Source: a virus. From it: a DNA stretch of 64,000 nt. The stretch spans positions 1 to 64,000 of IMG/VR virus record IMGVR_UViG_3300037141_000243; one strand, written 5' to 3'. Made by a program: the position numbers and the translations under genes. Under the pieces are notes generated by a model that did no database searches, was not told the DNA's origin, and worked only from the letters and a program-made list of their open reading frames with translations. Positions within the stretch are counted from its first letter, which is position 1, and every line of letters starts with the position of its first letter. Shown piece by piece: positions 50,088 to 57,505 of this stretch.

Positions 50088-51644
50088 TTATATTACTTTG
50101 CCGGGATCACGCAAGAGCGCCCTGAAAACATCCTCACCCTGCTTGTGGAAATCGAGAATGCGTTGGTCAACAGTACCCTTACATACCAAATCTATCAGAA
50201 AACCAGGAAGCGTTTGTCCTTCCCTAAACGTCCTACGCTCAGATTGTTCTCTATCAACCACACCCACGGGACTCTCGTAATATATACAATAGTTAGCGAC
50301 CTGAAGGTTAAGGGCCATGCCGCCAACCCGCCAGTTAGTCACCAGAACCGTCATTCGCGGATCATCATCAAATTGCTTTTGCAGGGCGCGACTATCTTTG
50401 GTCCCGCCATATAACCACCCAGCTTTAATCTTGGCCTTTTCCAGCGCCTTGCAAATTTCCCTACCGCTGTGAACAAATTCGTGAAATACAACAGCCTTCC
50501 GGTTAACGGGCAATTCCATCAGTAATTCAACCAAGCGGTCCAATTTTGGATTTGAAGGAAATACCAACTCAGCCTTTTCCCCCGTCTCATCGTTTTTCCA
50601 TCCTAAGAAACCCCCACTAATTTGTCTCATGCGAAGAAACATATTTCGTATTTGTATACTGTCGCCTCTTGCAACGCGGAGAGCAAACAGGGCCTTGTCA
50701 TAATAAGCCCGCGCGTCTTCTGGCAACGATACCTTTTCTATAATACGGGTAACTGATGGGAGATTTTGACATTCGGCAGAGGAATAGGTAATTGATCTAT
50801 TCTCTAAAATTTCCCTCAACACATTCTCTTTATCTTTACAAAAAACATATTCATAACCGCCCCAGTAATTCTTCTTCTCTGTAAAGAACGCGGCGCGGAA
50901 GAGCCCTAGCGTGTCCCCGAGGGTTTCACCCCGGTCAACTAAATACATTTGCGACCACAACATCGTTGGGTCACGCCCAAACGGTCTGCCGGCCAGGGCG
51001 TAGCGATACTTAGCCTTCTTGGATATGGCGCGGCAAATGCGAAAAGTCAGCGACCCCATATTCCCAAGTTTTGTCGATTCATCGTAAACCACAGCCGTTA
51101 TATTGGCAGCAAAGCGATCAACCGCTTTCTGATTCAGGGCCAGCTTGATCTTGCCCTTTTTGTTGACGGTCTTCTTGGACAGCAACGAGGCAATCCCTGG
51201 GTATGTCAGAACGAGGAATCCGAAATCTAATTCAGCAAAGGTAAGCCATTTTTGGTCGCTGGAGGAATTGCCAATCACATCGTAAGGAAGAGTCATCTTC
51301 CATTTCTTGATCTGATCTTCCCAATTGTAGACAGCAGATTCAGACGGCACCAGAATCAGGATCGTGGGGTTGGCTTTGGTCTTGCTGAAAAGGTGGTGCA
51401 TCACCTCCAGCATAATCCGCGTCTTGCCTAATCCCATATCAAGCCACAGGGCGAGCTGAGGGTAGGCCAGGCACAACAGGATGCAGGCTTTTTGATGTTT
51501 GCGTAAAGGCTTGGATCGATCCGCCGGCCTGAACCCAATTGCCTTTAATTCATCGTCAAGGGTCTGTTCGGATAATTGCTTTACCCAGGCCAACGATGTA
51601 CGGGGTTGGCGGAAAAATTCCTTGACGGCATCAGGGTGGAGCAT
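50088..51644 (-). CDS. SNF2/UvsW-type helicase
   Basis: 518 residues. Walker A DMGLGKT at 69-75, TILILVPSESAV (motif Ia), VYDESTKLG (DE box variant), YALAGRP (motif III-like), then the second RecA domain AVVFHEFVHSG, VLVTNWRVGGMALNL and ending near RRTFREGQ (variant of the SNF2 arginine motif). Superfamily 2 translocase, probably acting on branched recombination intermediates like T4 UvsW. Start ATG 51644. Confidence 0.8.
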   Translation of the reverse strand: MLHPDAVKEFFRQPRTSLAWVKQLSEQTLDDELKAIGFRPADRSKPLRKHQKACILLCLAYPQLALWLDMGLGKTRIMLEVMHHLFSKTKANPTILILVPSESAVYNWEDQIKKWKMTLPYDVIGNSSSDQKWLTFAELDFGFLVLTYPGIASLLSKKTVNKKGKIKLALNQKAVDRFAANITAVVYDESTKLGNMGSLTFRICRAISKKAKYRYALAGRPFGRDPTMLWSQMYLVDRGETLGDTLGLFRAAFFTEKKNYWGGYEYVFCKDKENVLREILENRSITYSSAECQNLPSVTRIIEKVSLPEDARAYYDKALFALRVARGDSIQIRNMFLRMRQISGGFLGWKNDETGEKAELVFPSNPKLDRLVELLMELPVNRKAVVFHEFVHSGREICKALEKAKIKAGWLYGGTKDSRALQKQFDDDPRMTVLVTNWRVGGMALNLQVANYCIYYESPVGVVDREQSERRTFREGQTLPGFLIDLVCKGTVDQRILDFHKQGEDVFRALLRDPGKVI

Positions 51645-51682
51645 GATTTAAGACATACCCCGACCACACCCCTTACTTTGCG

Positions 51683-51817
51683 TTAGATAATCATCAGGAC
51701 TAAAAACATCGCAGCGCCGGATACGCATACGACAACCCATGCCAGCAAAAGCCAGAGTGCCCATTTAGGAAGTTGGGACAACCCACGCAATCGCTTTCCG
51801 GTGATCGGGATAATCAT
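51683..51817 (-). CDS. 44-residue membrane protein
   Basis: ATG at 51817 with AGGGAGA about six bases upstream; TAA 51683-51685. A basic N-terminus (ITGKRLRG) then one hydrophobic helix WALWLLLAWVVVCVSGAAMF and LVLMII. Strong ribosome site. Function unknown. Confidence 0.55.
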   Translation of the reverse strand: MIIPITGKRLRGLSQLPKWALWLLLAWVVVCVSGAAMFLVLMII

Positions 51818-51829
51818 GCCGTGTCTCCC

Positions 51830-51946
51830 TTAATTATGTGTAGCGCTGTGCGCCAAAGCTTCGTATCGATTTTGCGCTGCCCGACTTTGGTTGTGTTCTC
51901 TTCGAGAAGAAAGATTAGGCCGGACGGCAACAACCTCAACCCCCAT
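51830..51946 (-). CDS. Possible 38-residue peptide
   Basis: Frame from ATG 51946 to TAA 51830 encoding MGVEVVAVRPNLSSRREHNQ and a short helical end. It overlaps the upstream small gene by 11 bases and fills the gap to the next ribosome site. GGTAGC is only a weak ribosome site, so it may not be translated. Confidence 0.3.
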   Translation of the reverse strand: MGVEVVAVRPNLSSRREHNQSRAAQNRYEALAHSATHN

Positions 51947-52127
51947 TGCTACCGAGCGAAGCGAGGACGCGAGAGCCATTTGGAGCATCATAACGCTGGA
52001 GAATATCAACCTCGTTGAGCATATAGGCATCAACAGGGTATTTCTCAGCGCGAAGTTGACCGAGCGCAGTGCGCAGAGCTTCTGCCAATTCATCTGCTGT
52101 CGGCTTTTCTGCCATATCTCGACTCAT
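51936..52127 (-). CDS. Small helical protein
   Basis: 63 residues; the ATG forms TAATG with the upstream stop. MAEKPTADELAEALRTALGQLRAEKYPVDAYMLNEVDIL. Probably a small accessory protein. Function unknown. Confidence 0.5.
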   Translation of the reverse strand: MSRDMAEKPTADELAEALRTALGQLRAEKYPVDAYMLNEVDILQRYDAPNGSRVLASLGSNGG

Positions 52128-52312
52128 TATTTGTTGCCGATCGCCAACCGCCCGGCGTCAGTGATCTTGGCAAAATACTGTTTTCCGGTAGATCGCGTTA
52201 TCACAAATCCGCGCCTGCAAAGTGCAAGGGCAGATTGCCAGTAATGGGAACTAATCTGGCGTTCTTTCCCATCGCGCAAGCGTTCCAGAACATTGAACAT
52301 CATTGGCGTCAA
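52127..52312 (-). CDS. Small winged-helix-like protein
   Basis: 61 residues from a TTG at 52312 that lies six bases after AGAGGAG; ATGs at 52303 and 52300 are too far. FNVLERLRDGKERQISSHYWQSALALCRRGFVITRSTGKQYFAKITDAGRLA is a short winged-helix (MarR-like) unit. The in-frame codons upstream overlap a better gene and are not used. Confidence 0.5.
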   Translation of the reverse strand: MTPMMFNVLERLRDGKERQISSHYWQSALALCRRGFVITRSTGKQYFAKITDAGRLAIGNK

Positions 52313-52323
52313 AAGAAACTCCT

Positions 52324-52500
52324 CTATTTCTTCTCTAGTGCTGGCGTAATATTTTCCCAGACTTGGAGCGCAGCCTTCACACCGCGCGGAAAGCCCTTGC
52401 AGTTGCATGTTGGGTAGGAACATACCAAGTGAATTTCGGCAGCATCGCATCCAGCACGGACCGCAACGGCGACACGATTAGGATATTCTGTAATGTCCAT
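52324..52500 (-). CDS. 58-residue Cys protein
   Basis: ATG 52500 with TAGGAG five bases upstream. MDITEYPNRVAVAVRAGC, then LVCSYPTCNCKGFPRGVKAAL with a C-x4-C-x-C cluster. The stop TAG provides the ribosome site of the next gene. Function unknown. Confidence 0.55.
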   Translation of the reverse strand: MDITEYPNRVAVAVRAGCDAAEIHLVCSYPTCNCKGFPRGVKAALQVWENITPALEKK

Positions 52501-52508
52501 CCCTGCTC

Positions 52509-52676
52509 CTATTGTGGGGTGAGAAGTTCTGGAATCTTGGAGATGCGCGCGCCAATCTCCATCAGCTCCTGATAATCTTTTGCGCGTTCAAGTTGACGAA
52601 GCAACGTCACCGCAGCATCGAACACCACGGCCTCGAACCCATCACGGCGCTGTTCGTAGGTTATATTGTCAGACAT
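52509..52676 (-). CDS. 55-residue helical protein
   Basis: ATG 52676, TAG 52509-52511. MSDNITYEQRRDGFEAVVFD, then a leucine-rich helix and KIPELLTPQ. Fits exactly between neighbours; ribosome site AAGAG is modest. Function unknown. Confidence 0.5.
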   Translation of the reverse strand: MSDNITYEQRRDGFEAVVFDAAVTLLRQLERAKDYQELMEIGARISKIPELLTPQ

Positions 52677-52684
52677 TCCGGCTC

Positions 52685-52783
52685 TTATGTTTCACGGCGC
52701 GAAAACGCGCCCATTAAGTTAAGCCCGGCAAGAATAAAAAGAATGCCGAGGAAAATTAGAACCACGTCTGTTTCCCAGTCCAT
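52685..52783 (-). CDS. 32-residue membrane peptide
   Basis: ATG 52783 with TAGGAG ten bases upstream. MDWETDVV then a single hydrophobic helix LIFLGILFILAGLNLM and FSRRET. Function unknown; one of several such peptides here. Confidence 0.45.
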   Translation of the reverse strand: MDWETDVVLIFLGILFILAGLNLMGAFSRRET

Positions 52784-52796
52784 CAATCCGATGCTC

Positions 52797-52997
52797 CTAT
52801 CTTTCAATCTTCACGAATAGACTTTTGCCGCCCGGCGCGATTTTCACATCTACAATTCGGTAGTCTGTACGATAGCCACGGTACAACTCCCATAATTTGC
52901 CGCCACCTTCACCGACTTCTTCCCAGCCTTTTCCAAGAAGATCGCGCGCCATCTTGCGATAGGCATGTGCGCGGCGGGTTAGGTCAGTGACAAGCAT
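52797..52997 (-). CDS. Small hypothetical protein
   Basis: 66 residues, ATG 52997 with AAGGAG upstream. RAHAYRKMARDLLGKGWEEV then beta strands YRIVDVKIAPGGKSLFVKIE. Possibly a single alpha-beta unit. Not recognised. Confidence 0.5.
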   Translation of the reverse strand: MLVTDLTRRAHAYRKMARDLLGKGWEEVGEGGGKLWELYRGYRTDYRIVDVKIAPGGKSLFVKIER

Positions 52998-53009
52998 CTC
53001 GGCGTCTCC

Positions 53010-53231
53010 TTAATTGTTGGTTCTGTAGAATGGACAGGCCGCCCCACCAGTCGGTTCAACGCGCGTCCGCGATGGCGGCCATGAAAATCCATAAGCCTTT
53101 GTAATGCAGTCAGGGAGCAAAACACTCGGCACCTCGACATTGCAGCAATACGTATTTCCCTTGCGAGGAACGCGCTTGCCAGCGGCGTTCGGCATCACCG
53201 CTAAAAATCTGCATGTCCGGCACGAACGCAT
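53010..53231 (-). CDS. Small Cys-rich protein
   Basis: 73 residues with SCRTCRFLAV at the N-terminus, YCCNVEVPSVLLPDCIT in the middle and ACPF near the end; four or more Cys could bind a metal. Pattern resembles small phage zinc proteins. Function unknown. Confidence 0.5.
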   Translation of the reverse strand: MRSCRTCRFLAVMPNAAGKRVPRKGNTYCCNVEVPSVLLPDCITKAYGFSWPPSRTRVEPTGGAACPFYRTNN

Positions 53232-53239
53232 CTTCGCTC

Positions 53240-53497
53240 CTATGTTTCAGCGCCAGCGCGCGGAAGGTTTCCATAAAATTCCTGTCGGCCTTTGTCGGTC
53301 AAGCCGTAGATCACAAGCGATGAACCATCACGGGCGATAAATGGCTGCTTCCCAATCGCAGAAACAAAACCATCAATCTCAGCTTCGTGCAGCGCATCCA
53401 TTGAACAAAGCCATACTGGAATGTTGGTGGCTTTACCGGGGTGCTCGCGCTCGCAATGCTCGATCCATCCCAGAAGCTGTTGGCGCGTCGTGGTCAC
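53240..53497 (-). CDS. Small hypothetical protein
   Basis: 85 residues from GTG 53497, which has AAGGAG six bases upstream. A longer in-frame reading up to 53833 runs over two other small genes and is rejected. RQQLLGWIEHCEREHPG, then IPVWLCSMDALHEAEIDGFV and VIYGLTDKGRQEFYG. Not recognised. Confidence 0.5.
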   Translation of the reverse strand: MTTTRQQLLGWIEHCEREHPGKATNIPVWLCSMDALHEAEIDGFVSAIGKQPFIARDGSSLVIYGLTDKGRQEFYGNLPRAGAET

Positions 53498-53510
53498 AGA
53501 TGCTCCTTCG

Positions 53511-53699
53511 TTAGAATAGTGTTTCGCCGGAAGGCATCGCATTCTTGTCCGATACCTTCCGCAGCTCGTAAGTGCCGGGGTTGAACCGAACACCGTCAAA
53601 GAAAAACTCTGTGCCCCGAAAGAAGCGAACAACATGGCCCGCATCGGCTCCACTGGCGAAGCCAAGCTGATCGCTGATGCTATCAAAGTCTTTCGGCAC
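53511..53699 (-). CDS. Small hypothetical protein
   Basis: 62 residues from GTG 53699 with AGGAG upstream. Sequence FRGTEFFFDGVRFNPGTYELRKVSDK suggests a small beta unit. Function unknown. Confidence 0.5.
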   Translation of the reverse strand: MPKDFDSISDQLGFASGADAGHVVRFFRGTEFFFDGVRFNPGTYELRKVSDKNAMPSGETLF

Positions 53700-53708
53700 G
53701 GATCGCTC

Positions 53709-53873
53709 CTAAAATGTTGATGACAATTCTGGATTGATTGCGAACAGCCTGTCAATTTGTTCCCATATTTGAACTGAGGTTCGGCGAGACCCAATCCACT
53801 TTTTACCAACGTACCCGTCCCACAAAACAACATCGCCGTCTTTATCTAGCACGGGGATAATTTTAACCAACAT
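53709..53873 (-). CDS. 54-residue protein
   Basis: ATG 53873, TAG 53709-53711. MLVKIIPVLDKDGDVVLWDG and SRRTSVQIWEQIDRLFAI; a small beta-alpha unit. Stop leaves the ribosome site of the next gene. Function unknown. Confidence 0.5.
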   Translation of the reverse strand: MLVKIIPVLDKDGDVVLWDGYVGKKWIGSRRTSVQIWEQIDRLFAINPELSSTF

Positions 53874-53888
53874 AGCCGCGCGCCCTTT

Positions 53889-54101
53889 CTATAGGTGGTG
53901 AAGTTTGCCAGCGCGGCCATCACGGAAGACGCGTTGGGCGAATTTATATTGAAGATATTCTTGCTTCTGCTGCTTTGTCATTTTGGTAGTGGGGTCGGCG
54001 TCGGCGTGACATGGGGTACACCACAAATTCCAGTTATTGTATTTGCTGCCCGGCTCGATCCGGTTGTGGCAACCTGTGGTGTAGCATTTGACCGTCGCCA
54101 T
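53889..54101 (-). CDS. Small zinc-binding protein
   Basis: 70 residues. VKCYTTGCHNRI then WCTPCHADAD gives two CxxC-type pairs (C-x4-C, C-x2-C-H), followed by a basic helical tail QQKQEYLQYKFAQRVF. Possibly an HNH-like remnant or a small zinc finger. Confidence 0.5.
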   Translation of the reverse strand: MATVKCYTTGCHNRIEPGSKYNNWNLWCTPCHADADPTTKMTKQQKQEYLQYKFAQRVFRDGRAGKLHHL

Positions 54102-54112
54102 TGTCCCGGCTT

Positions 54113-54289
54113 CTATTCTTTAGGTTCAATTTTCTGGATGATTCCAGACTGTAGCTGTGAGACGTATGGATTGTGGCTCGACACCACGAACGGACATTGC
54201 GGGTGCATGTGGTCCCACCTTTCGGTAATCAGGTAGTTTCCATCGTTCATATCAACAACCGTGCGAGAGATCAGTGCTGGATTACCCAT
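54113..54289 (-). CDS. Small hypothetical protein
   Basis: 58 residues from the ATG at 54289 (AGGGGGC upstream), overlapping nothing coding upstream of itself except the last codons of the previous gene's region. NYLITERWDHMHPQCPFVVS and SGIIQKIEPKE. Function unknown. Confidence 0.45.
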   Translation of the reverse strand: MGNPALISRTVVDMNDGNYLITERWDHMHPQCPFVVSSHNPYVSQLQSGIIQKIEPKE

Positions 54290-54299
54290 GCCAAGCCCC

Positions 54300-54611
54300 C
54301 TAATCCACGCCGCTGCCGCAGAACATTGTTGCCGGGGGCACCGCAAAGAAGTGTGGCCCATGCGTTAGATCGACAGATTCACTGTCCCCGAAATAGACCT
54401 GCTTGCCATCGCGCTCTTCAAACATCTGGTAAAGCGGAGTGGCGTCCGCTAGCCTCTTTACTTCCATAGCCCGCATTGACGGTTCCATCGTGATGTATTT
54501 CCGCATGTCGAACCAGAAGGTATGCGGTCCAAGATGGTTTACCCGCAAATGATCCTGCTCGTAACCCTGCGGCACTTCCCGCTTACAGACGATGCACATT
54601 CTCATTCCCAT
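54300..54611 (-). CDS. Hypothetical protein with N-terminal zinc finger-like pair
   Basis: 103 residues, ATG 54611 with GAGGAG upstream. MCIVCKREVPQGYEQDHLRVNH resembles a C2H2-like finger (CxxC...HxxxxH). The rest is FWFDMRKYITMEPSMRAMEV and VPPATMFCGSG. May bind nucleic acid; unproven. Confidence 0.5.
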   Translation of the reverse strand: MGMRMCIVCKREVPQGYEQDHLRVNHLGPHTFWFDMRKYITMEPSMRAMEVKRLADATPLYQMFEERDGKQVYFGDSESVDLTHGPHFFAVPPATMFCGSGVD

Positions 54612-54621
54612 GACCGGCTCC

Positions 54622-54822
54622 TCAGTTTGCCCGAAGGCGTTTGAACAGATTGCGGAAAAATCTTATCGGGCTGTAAGTGGACCAGACCATATCTGCGCCA
54701 AGAAGGTTTCCGTCAGCGTCACGATATTCTTTGACCACGGCGAGCAGCGGCAGTTGGTGCTTACCCTTGAAGCCGATGATGAGGCTTTCGGTGAAGTCGT
54801 CGTTGTTGAAAACAATCTGCAT
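54622..54822 (-). CDS. Small hypothetical protein
   Basis: 66 residues from ATG 54822 (AAGGGGAG upstream); the upstream in-frame codons overlap the MazG-like gene. IVFNNDDFTESLIIGFKGKH and a basic C-terminus SPIRFFRNLFKRLRAN. Function unknown. Confidence 0.5.
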   Translation of the reverse strand: MQIVFNNDDFTESLIIGFKGKHQLPLLAVVKEYRDADGNLLGADMVWSTYSPIRFFRNLFKRLRAN

Positions 54823-54835
54823 GGCTTCGCTCCCC

Positions 54836-55195
54836 TTATAGTGAACGGTTGAATAGAACATTCTCGTAGCCGATCTTGGCAGAAGTGATATTGAACTTCT
54901 CGATCACGGCGTCTTCCAAGCTGAACCCCGCGCGCTGCGCCAACAGGTCGAGATAGACAAACGTATCCGCGACCTCACGCCGAAGGGCGGTCTGCAATTC
55001 TTCCGGTGTCTCTTTGTTGCCGGGAATGCCGTCGCGCACGCGGTTCAACTTCTTGGCGATGTTCGCCGCTTCGCCAAGCTCGCCCAGCGTAGCCGTGAAC
55101 CAGTCGGACAGCGACCAGCTTTCCAACTTGTGATTGAACCCGTTGACCGCTTCGCAGCGGCGGCGGTTGAAAACACTGAAATCTTGAAACTGCAT
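54836..55195 (-). CDS. MazG-like nucleotide pyrophosphohydrolase 2
   Basis: 119 residues from the ATG at 55195 (GAGGAA upstream). WFTATLGELGEAANIAKKL and LRREVADTFVYLDLLAQRAG supply the E-x2-E and E-x3-D pairs of the all-alpha NTP pyrophosphatase fold. It is a separate family member from the one at 28495-28818, giving this phage two. Confidence 0.7.
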   Translation of the reverse strand: MQFQDFSVFNRRRCEAVNGFNHKLESWSLSDWFTATLGELGEAANIAKKLNRVRDGIPGNKETPEELQTALRREVADTFVYLDLLAQRAGFSLEDAVIEKFNITSAKIGYENVLFNRSL

Positions 55196-55199
55196 TGGG

Positions 55200-55430
55200 C
55201 TATTCCTCGTCAGCGTAAAGGTTGGAAAGCGTCTTCTCGAACACATGGGCGGCGGCATAGCGCCGGGCTTCACCCAAGGTTGTGGCCTCGATGCCAACCC
55301 AACGCTTGCCCCAGTCATCTTTCAATCCGCCCTGATCGCGGAAGAAATTGCCCTCTTTGACAAATACGGTGGCAGCATTGTCCACGCAGTAGAATGGCGC
55401 GGCGTCTCTGTTCTTTGCTATGGCGGGCAT
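55200..55430 (-). CDS. Small hypothetical protein
   Basis: 76 residues, ATG 55430 with TAGGGAG upstream. FYCVDNAATVFVKEGNFF and TTLGEARRYAAAHVFEKTL. A mixed alpha/beta unit. Function unknown. Confidence 0.45.
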   Translation of the reverse strand: MPAIAKNRDAAPFYCVDNAATVFVKEGNFFRDQGGLKDDWGKRWVGIEATTLGEARRYAAAHVFEKTLSNLYADEE

Positions 55431-55439
55431 GGTCGCTCC

Positions 55440-55946
55440 CTAATTATATCGTTCCACGGTGCAGAGAGTATCATTTCGGTTGCCGCCGTGGCTGACAATC
55501 AAAATCTCCACAATCTCAAAACCGCGCTTCTTGCCGATACCGACCGTGTTCCAGCCGAACGAAATTACATGGCCGCCCATCTTGATTGTGCGCGCAACTT
55601 CATCCCTGACTTTCGGGAACCCGCCCGTCGGGTTTTCTTTCCCTTTGAACTTGTAGCCCATGTCCTCGTAGGAGCGGCTCACTTGGGTCAGAGAATACGG
55701 CGGGTCAAAAATCACGCCGTTCAAAGACGCGCCAGGAAGGTCAAGCATGAACTCGTAGGCTTCCTTTTGCGAAGGCTGGCCGTTCCCTGGGTTCAAGTCA
55801 TTCCGAAATTCCGCGAAGGTGCTTTGCCCCGCGAACGGGTCAGCCCAGCCGACACCGTTCCCGGCATACTTCACCAGTAGGTCTTTGATGGCCGGTATCC
55901 CGAACGTCCACTTGTTCGGCATGGCCCATGTGCGCGTTATCAACAA
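55440..55946 (-). CDS. DNA methyltransferase 2 (DPPY)
   Basis: 168 residues read from a TTG at 55946 with AGGGGGG eight bases upstream; ATG 55922 is an alternative. VGWADPFAGQSTFAE is motif X/I-like, and GVIFDPPYSLTQVSRSYED is motif IV (DPPY) of N6-adenine or N4-cytosine methyltransferases. RTIKMGGHVISFGWNT completes the fold. It is short but complete for this group; no target domain is obvious. Second methyltransferase in the window. Confidence 0.75.
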   Translation of the reverse strand: MLITRTWAMPNKWTFGIPAIKDLLVKYAGNGVGWADPFAGQSTFAEFRNDLNPGNGQPSQKEAYEFMLDLPGASLNGVIFDPPYSLTQVSRSYEDMGYKFKGKENPTGGFPKVRDEVARTIKMGGHVISFGWNTVGIGKKRGFEIVEILIVSHGGNRNDTLCTVERYN

Positions 55947-55956
55947 AATCGCCCCC

Positions 55957-56142
55957 CTATTCTTGAGTGGTTACATCAACGCGGCGAACGTCTTGATATT
56001 TCTCGCGCGCCGCTTTGCGGGTAGCAAAGATTGCGGGCATGAGAGTGAGTTCGCCATTGCCGTAGCCGCCCCAGCCAGTATCAACCGCCAGCTTGTCCAG
56101 ATTGCCTTCGACAAAGCCGCCCCAAAATGTTTTTGCGTACAT
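55957..56142 (-). CDS. Small hypothetical protein
   Basis: 61 residues, ATG 56142 with GGGGAG upstream. FWGGFVEGNLDKLAVDTGWGGYGNGE then a helical end. Function unknown. Confidence 0.5.
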   Translation of the reverse strand: MYAKTFWGGFVEGNLDKLAVDTGWGGYGNGELTLMPAIFATRKAAREKYQDVRRVDVTTQE

Positions 56143-56153
56143 ATCTGGCTCCC

Positions 56154-56606
56154 CTACTGACTTTTGTATGCGATAGACGTAATCGCGCTGATGATTTTGC
56201 GGATAAGGTCGGCAGCGTGTTCTGGCTCAATCCAAAATCGCCCTTTCTTTTTGTCGAGCATCCCGCCGCATTCTTTCCATAGCTCGCGGATGCGCCCGGC
56301 GCTCACTTCCTCGCCAAGGCTGGGAACGCCTTCGAGCATGTAACGAACCATCGCCTCGGCTTGCGTGGCGCTCAATAGATTCGTACCCACGGGTTCGTGC
56401 CGCTGCGGCGGCTTGCCTTGCTTCGCGTTCCATTCCTTGTTGAACTCCGGCTCAAAGGAAACGCCCGCGTCAGGATGAAAGTCTTGCGGCAGTTTCCAAC
56501 CGAGGAAGCGGTTCACCATAAATTCGATTTGCTCACTCGCCATCGTCTTGGCCTTTCCAGTTTTATCCTGAAACATTCCGCTCAGGTCGTTGAAGTCATC
56601 TTCCAC
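56154..56606 (-). CDS. Hypothetical protein
   Basis: 150 residues from GTG 56606 with AAGGAG upstream. MASEQIEFMVNRFLGWKLPQDFHPDAG, then VGTNLLSATQAEAMVRYMLEGV, RIRELWKECGGMLDKKKGRFW. A pattern met in several phages of alphaproteobacteria without known function. Confidence 0.5.
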   Translation of the reverse strand: MEDDFNDLSGMFQDKTGKAKTMASEQIEFMVNRFLGWKLPQDFHPDAGVSFEPEFNKEWNAKQGKPPQRHEPVGTNLLSATQAEAMVRYMLEGVPSLGEEVSAGRIRELWKECGGMLDKKKGRFWIEPEHAADLIRKIISAITSIAYKSQ

Positions 56607-56618
56607 GAAATCGCTCCT

Positions 56619-57158
56619 TCAGTCTGCTAAGTGTTTCGGTGGACGCCCGACGCCAACGCCGCGCGGCTTCAAAAGCTGATATGCCAAGCTGCGGGTCAGG
56701 CCGATCAGGGCCAACACTTCCGCCAGCTTCAATTTTGGATTGCGCCAGTGAACCATCATTTCGCGCTCGGACATTTTGGCGCGGTCCACTATCTCTTGGC
56801 GGCGCTTCTCTGCCAGATATGCCGCCGAAGGCTTCTCAGGCTCCAGTGCAGCATCGCGCATTGTGACGCCGTGGGTTTTGCTGTCCTGGCCGGTCACAAT
56901 GTCCACGATGGTCACGCCCTGACCGTGGAAGCGTTCCAGCGCCTTGCGGATCGCCACCTTGCCGCCGAAGCTGCGAAGGCCGTCCACGGTGCCAAGGCGC
57001 TCGCCGCTCTTGAGCGTGATCTTCGACCAATGCTCGGACGGCTCCCAGCCTTCGTAAATATCCTTGCCGCGAATGCCCATGTCCACCATGCGGGCGAAAA
57101 CCTTCTTGGTCCCGGCGTAGTATCTAATTGGTTTCGGGGCTGGTTTTTGTGATTTCAT
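56619..57158 (-). CDS. Protein with C-terminal helix-turn-helix
   Basis: 179 residues, ATG 57158. The C-terminus LKLAEVLALIGLTRSLAYQLLKPRGVGVGRPP is a recognisable HTH with a basic arm. The N-terminal half is mixed alpha/beta (YAGTKKVFARMVDMGIRGKDI). It could be a regulator of the accessory block, which it heads. No strong ribosome site, and a promoter-like region lies directly upstream. Confidence 0.5.
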   Translation of the reverse strand: MKSQKPAPKPIRYYAGTKKVFARMVDMGIRGKDIYEGWEPSEHWSKITLKSGERLGTVDGLRSFGGKVAIRKALERFHGQGVTIVDIVTGQDSKTHGVTMRDAALEPEKPSAAYLAEKRRQEIVDRAKMSEREMMVHWRNPKLKLAEVLALIGLTRSLAYQLLKPRGVGVGRPPKHLAD

Positions 57159-57177
57159 GGAAACATTCCATAAGCTA

Positions 57178-57206
57178 TGGACAATTACCCGTCAAGGGGC
57201 TATAAG
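57178..57206 (+). promoter_or_regulatory. Candidate sigma70-type promoter for rightward gene
   Basis: TGGACA (57178-57183), a 17-base spacer, and TATAAG (57201-57206). It points rightward to the small gene at 57298. The -10 context GCTATAAGC recurs in the candidate at 60457-60485. Confidence 0.45.
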
Positions 57207-57297
57207 CTGGTTTTGCTGGTGCGTGGGCATTGTGAGCCAACCGGGCGGGAGTACCCCACAATTCCCCGTCCACCTGAATAACGAGGGCCGCAGGACA

Positions 57298-57495
57298 GTG
57301 AGCGAGCTGGACGATTTTGAAAACTGCGGTTTTGGAGATGAAAACTCTGGGAAGCGTACGCGCCGAAGGGTGCCGTTCCGGTGCCAAGGAGTAAAGAAGA
57401 ATGGCGAGCCATGCACTGTCCGAAGCGGCCGCCTAATCTTTGTTGATCGCGTTCCTTATTGTGGCAAGCATGTGCCTAACACTGAAAACCTATAA
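57298..57495 (+). CDS. Small zinc-type protein, rightward
   Basis: 65 residues from GTG 57298 to the stop at 57495. VPFRCQGVKKNGEPC, then GRLIFVDRVPYCGKHVP, an ordered C-x8-C...C-x2-H set like small phage zinc proteins. It is the only rightward gene inside the leftward block and lies under the candidate promoter at 57178-57206. Earlier in-frame starts are possible but run through low-quality sequence. Confidence 0.5.
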   Translation: MSELDDFENCGFGDENSGKRTRRRVPFRCQGVKKNGEPCTVRSGRLIFVDRVPYCGKHVPNTENL

Positions 57496-57505
57496 GAAAG
57501 GCCGG

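Noticed and set aside
51947-52093. Upstream part of a 87-codon minus frame ending at 51830
   Set aside because: It lies antisense-like over the better 51936-52127 gene in another frame; only the last 38 codons could be a separate peptide.
53498-53833. Long N-terminal reading of the gene at 53240-53497
   Set aside because: It runs across two other small genes with better ribosome sites, and a GTG with AAGGAG marks the true start.
57130-57172. Leftward promoter TTGACG-N17-TATGGA before the gene at 56619-57158
   Set aside because: It would place the start of transcription on the ATG itself; possible only for a leaderless message, so not listed as a feature.
57175-57416. Three overlapping minus-strand frames upstream of the helicase
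   Set aside because: All lie opposite the rightward zinc-type gene, use poor starts and have no ribosome site.
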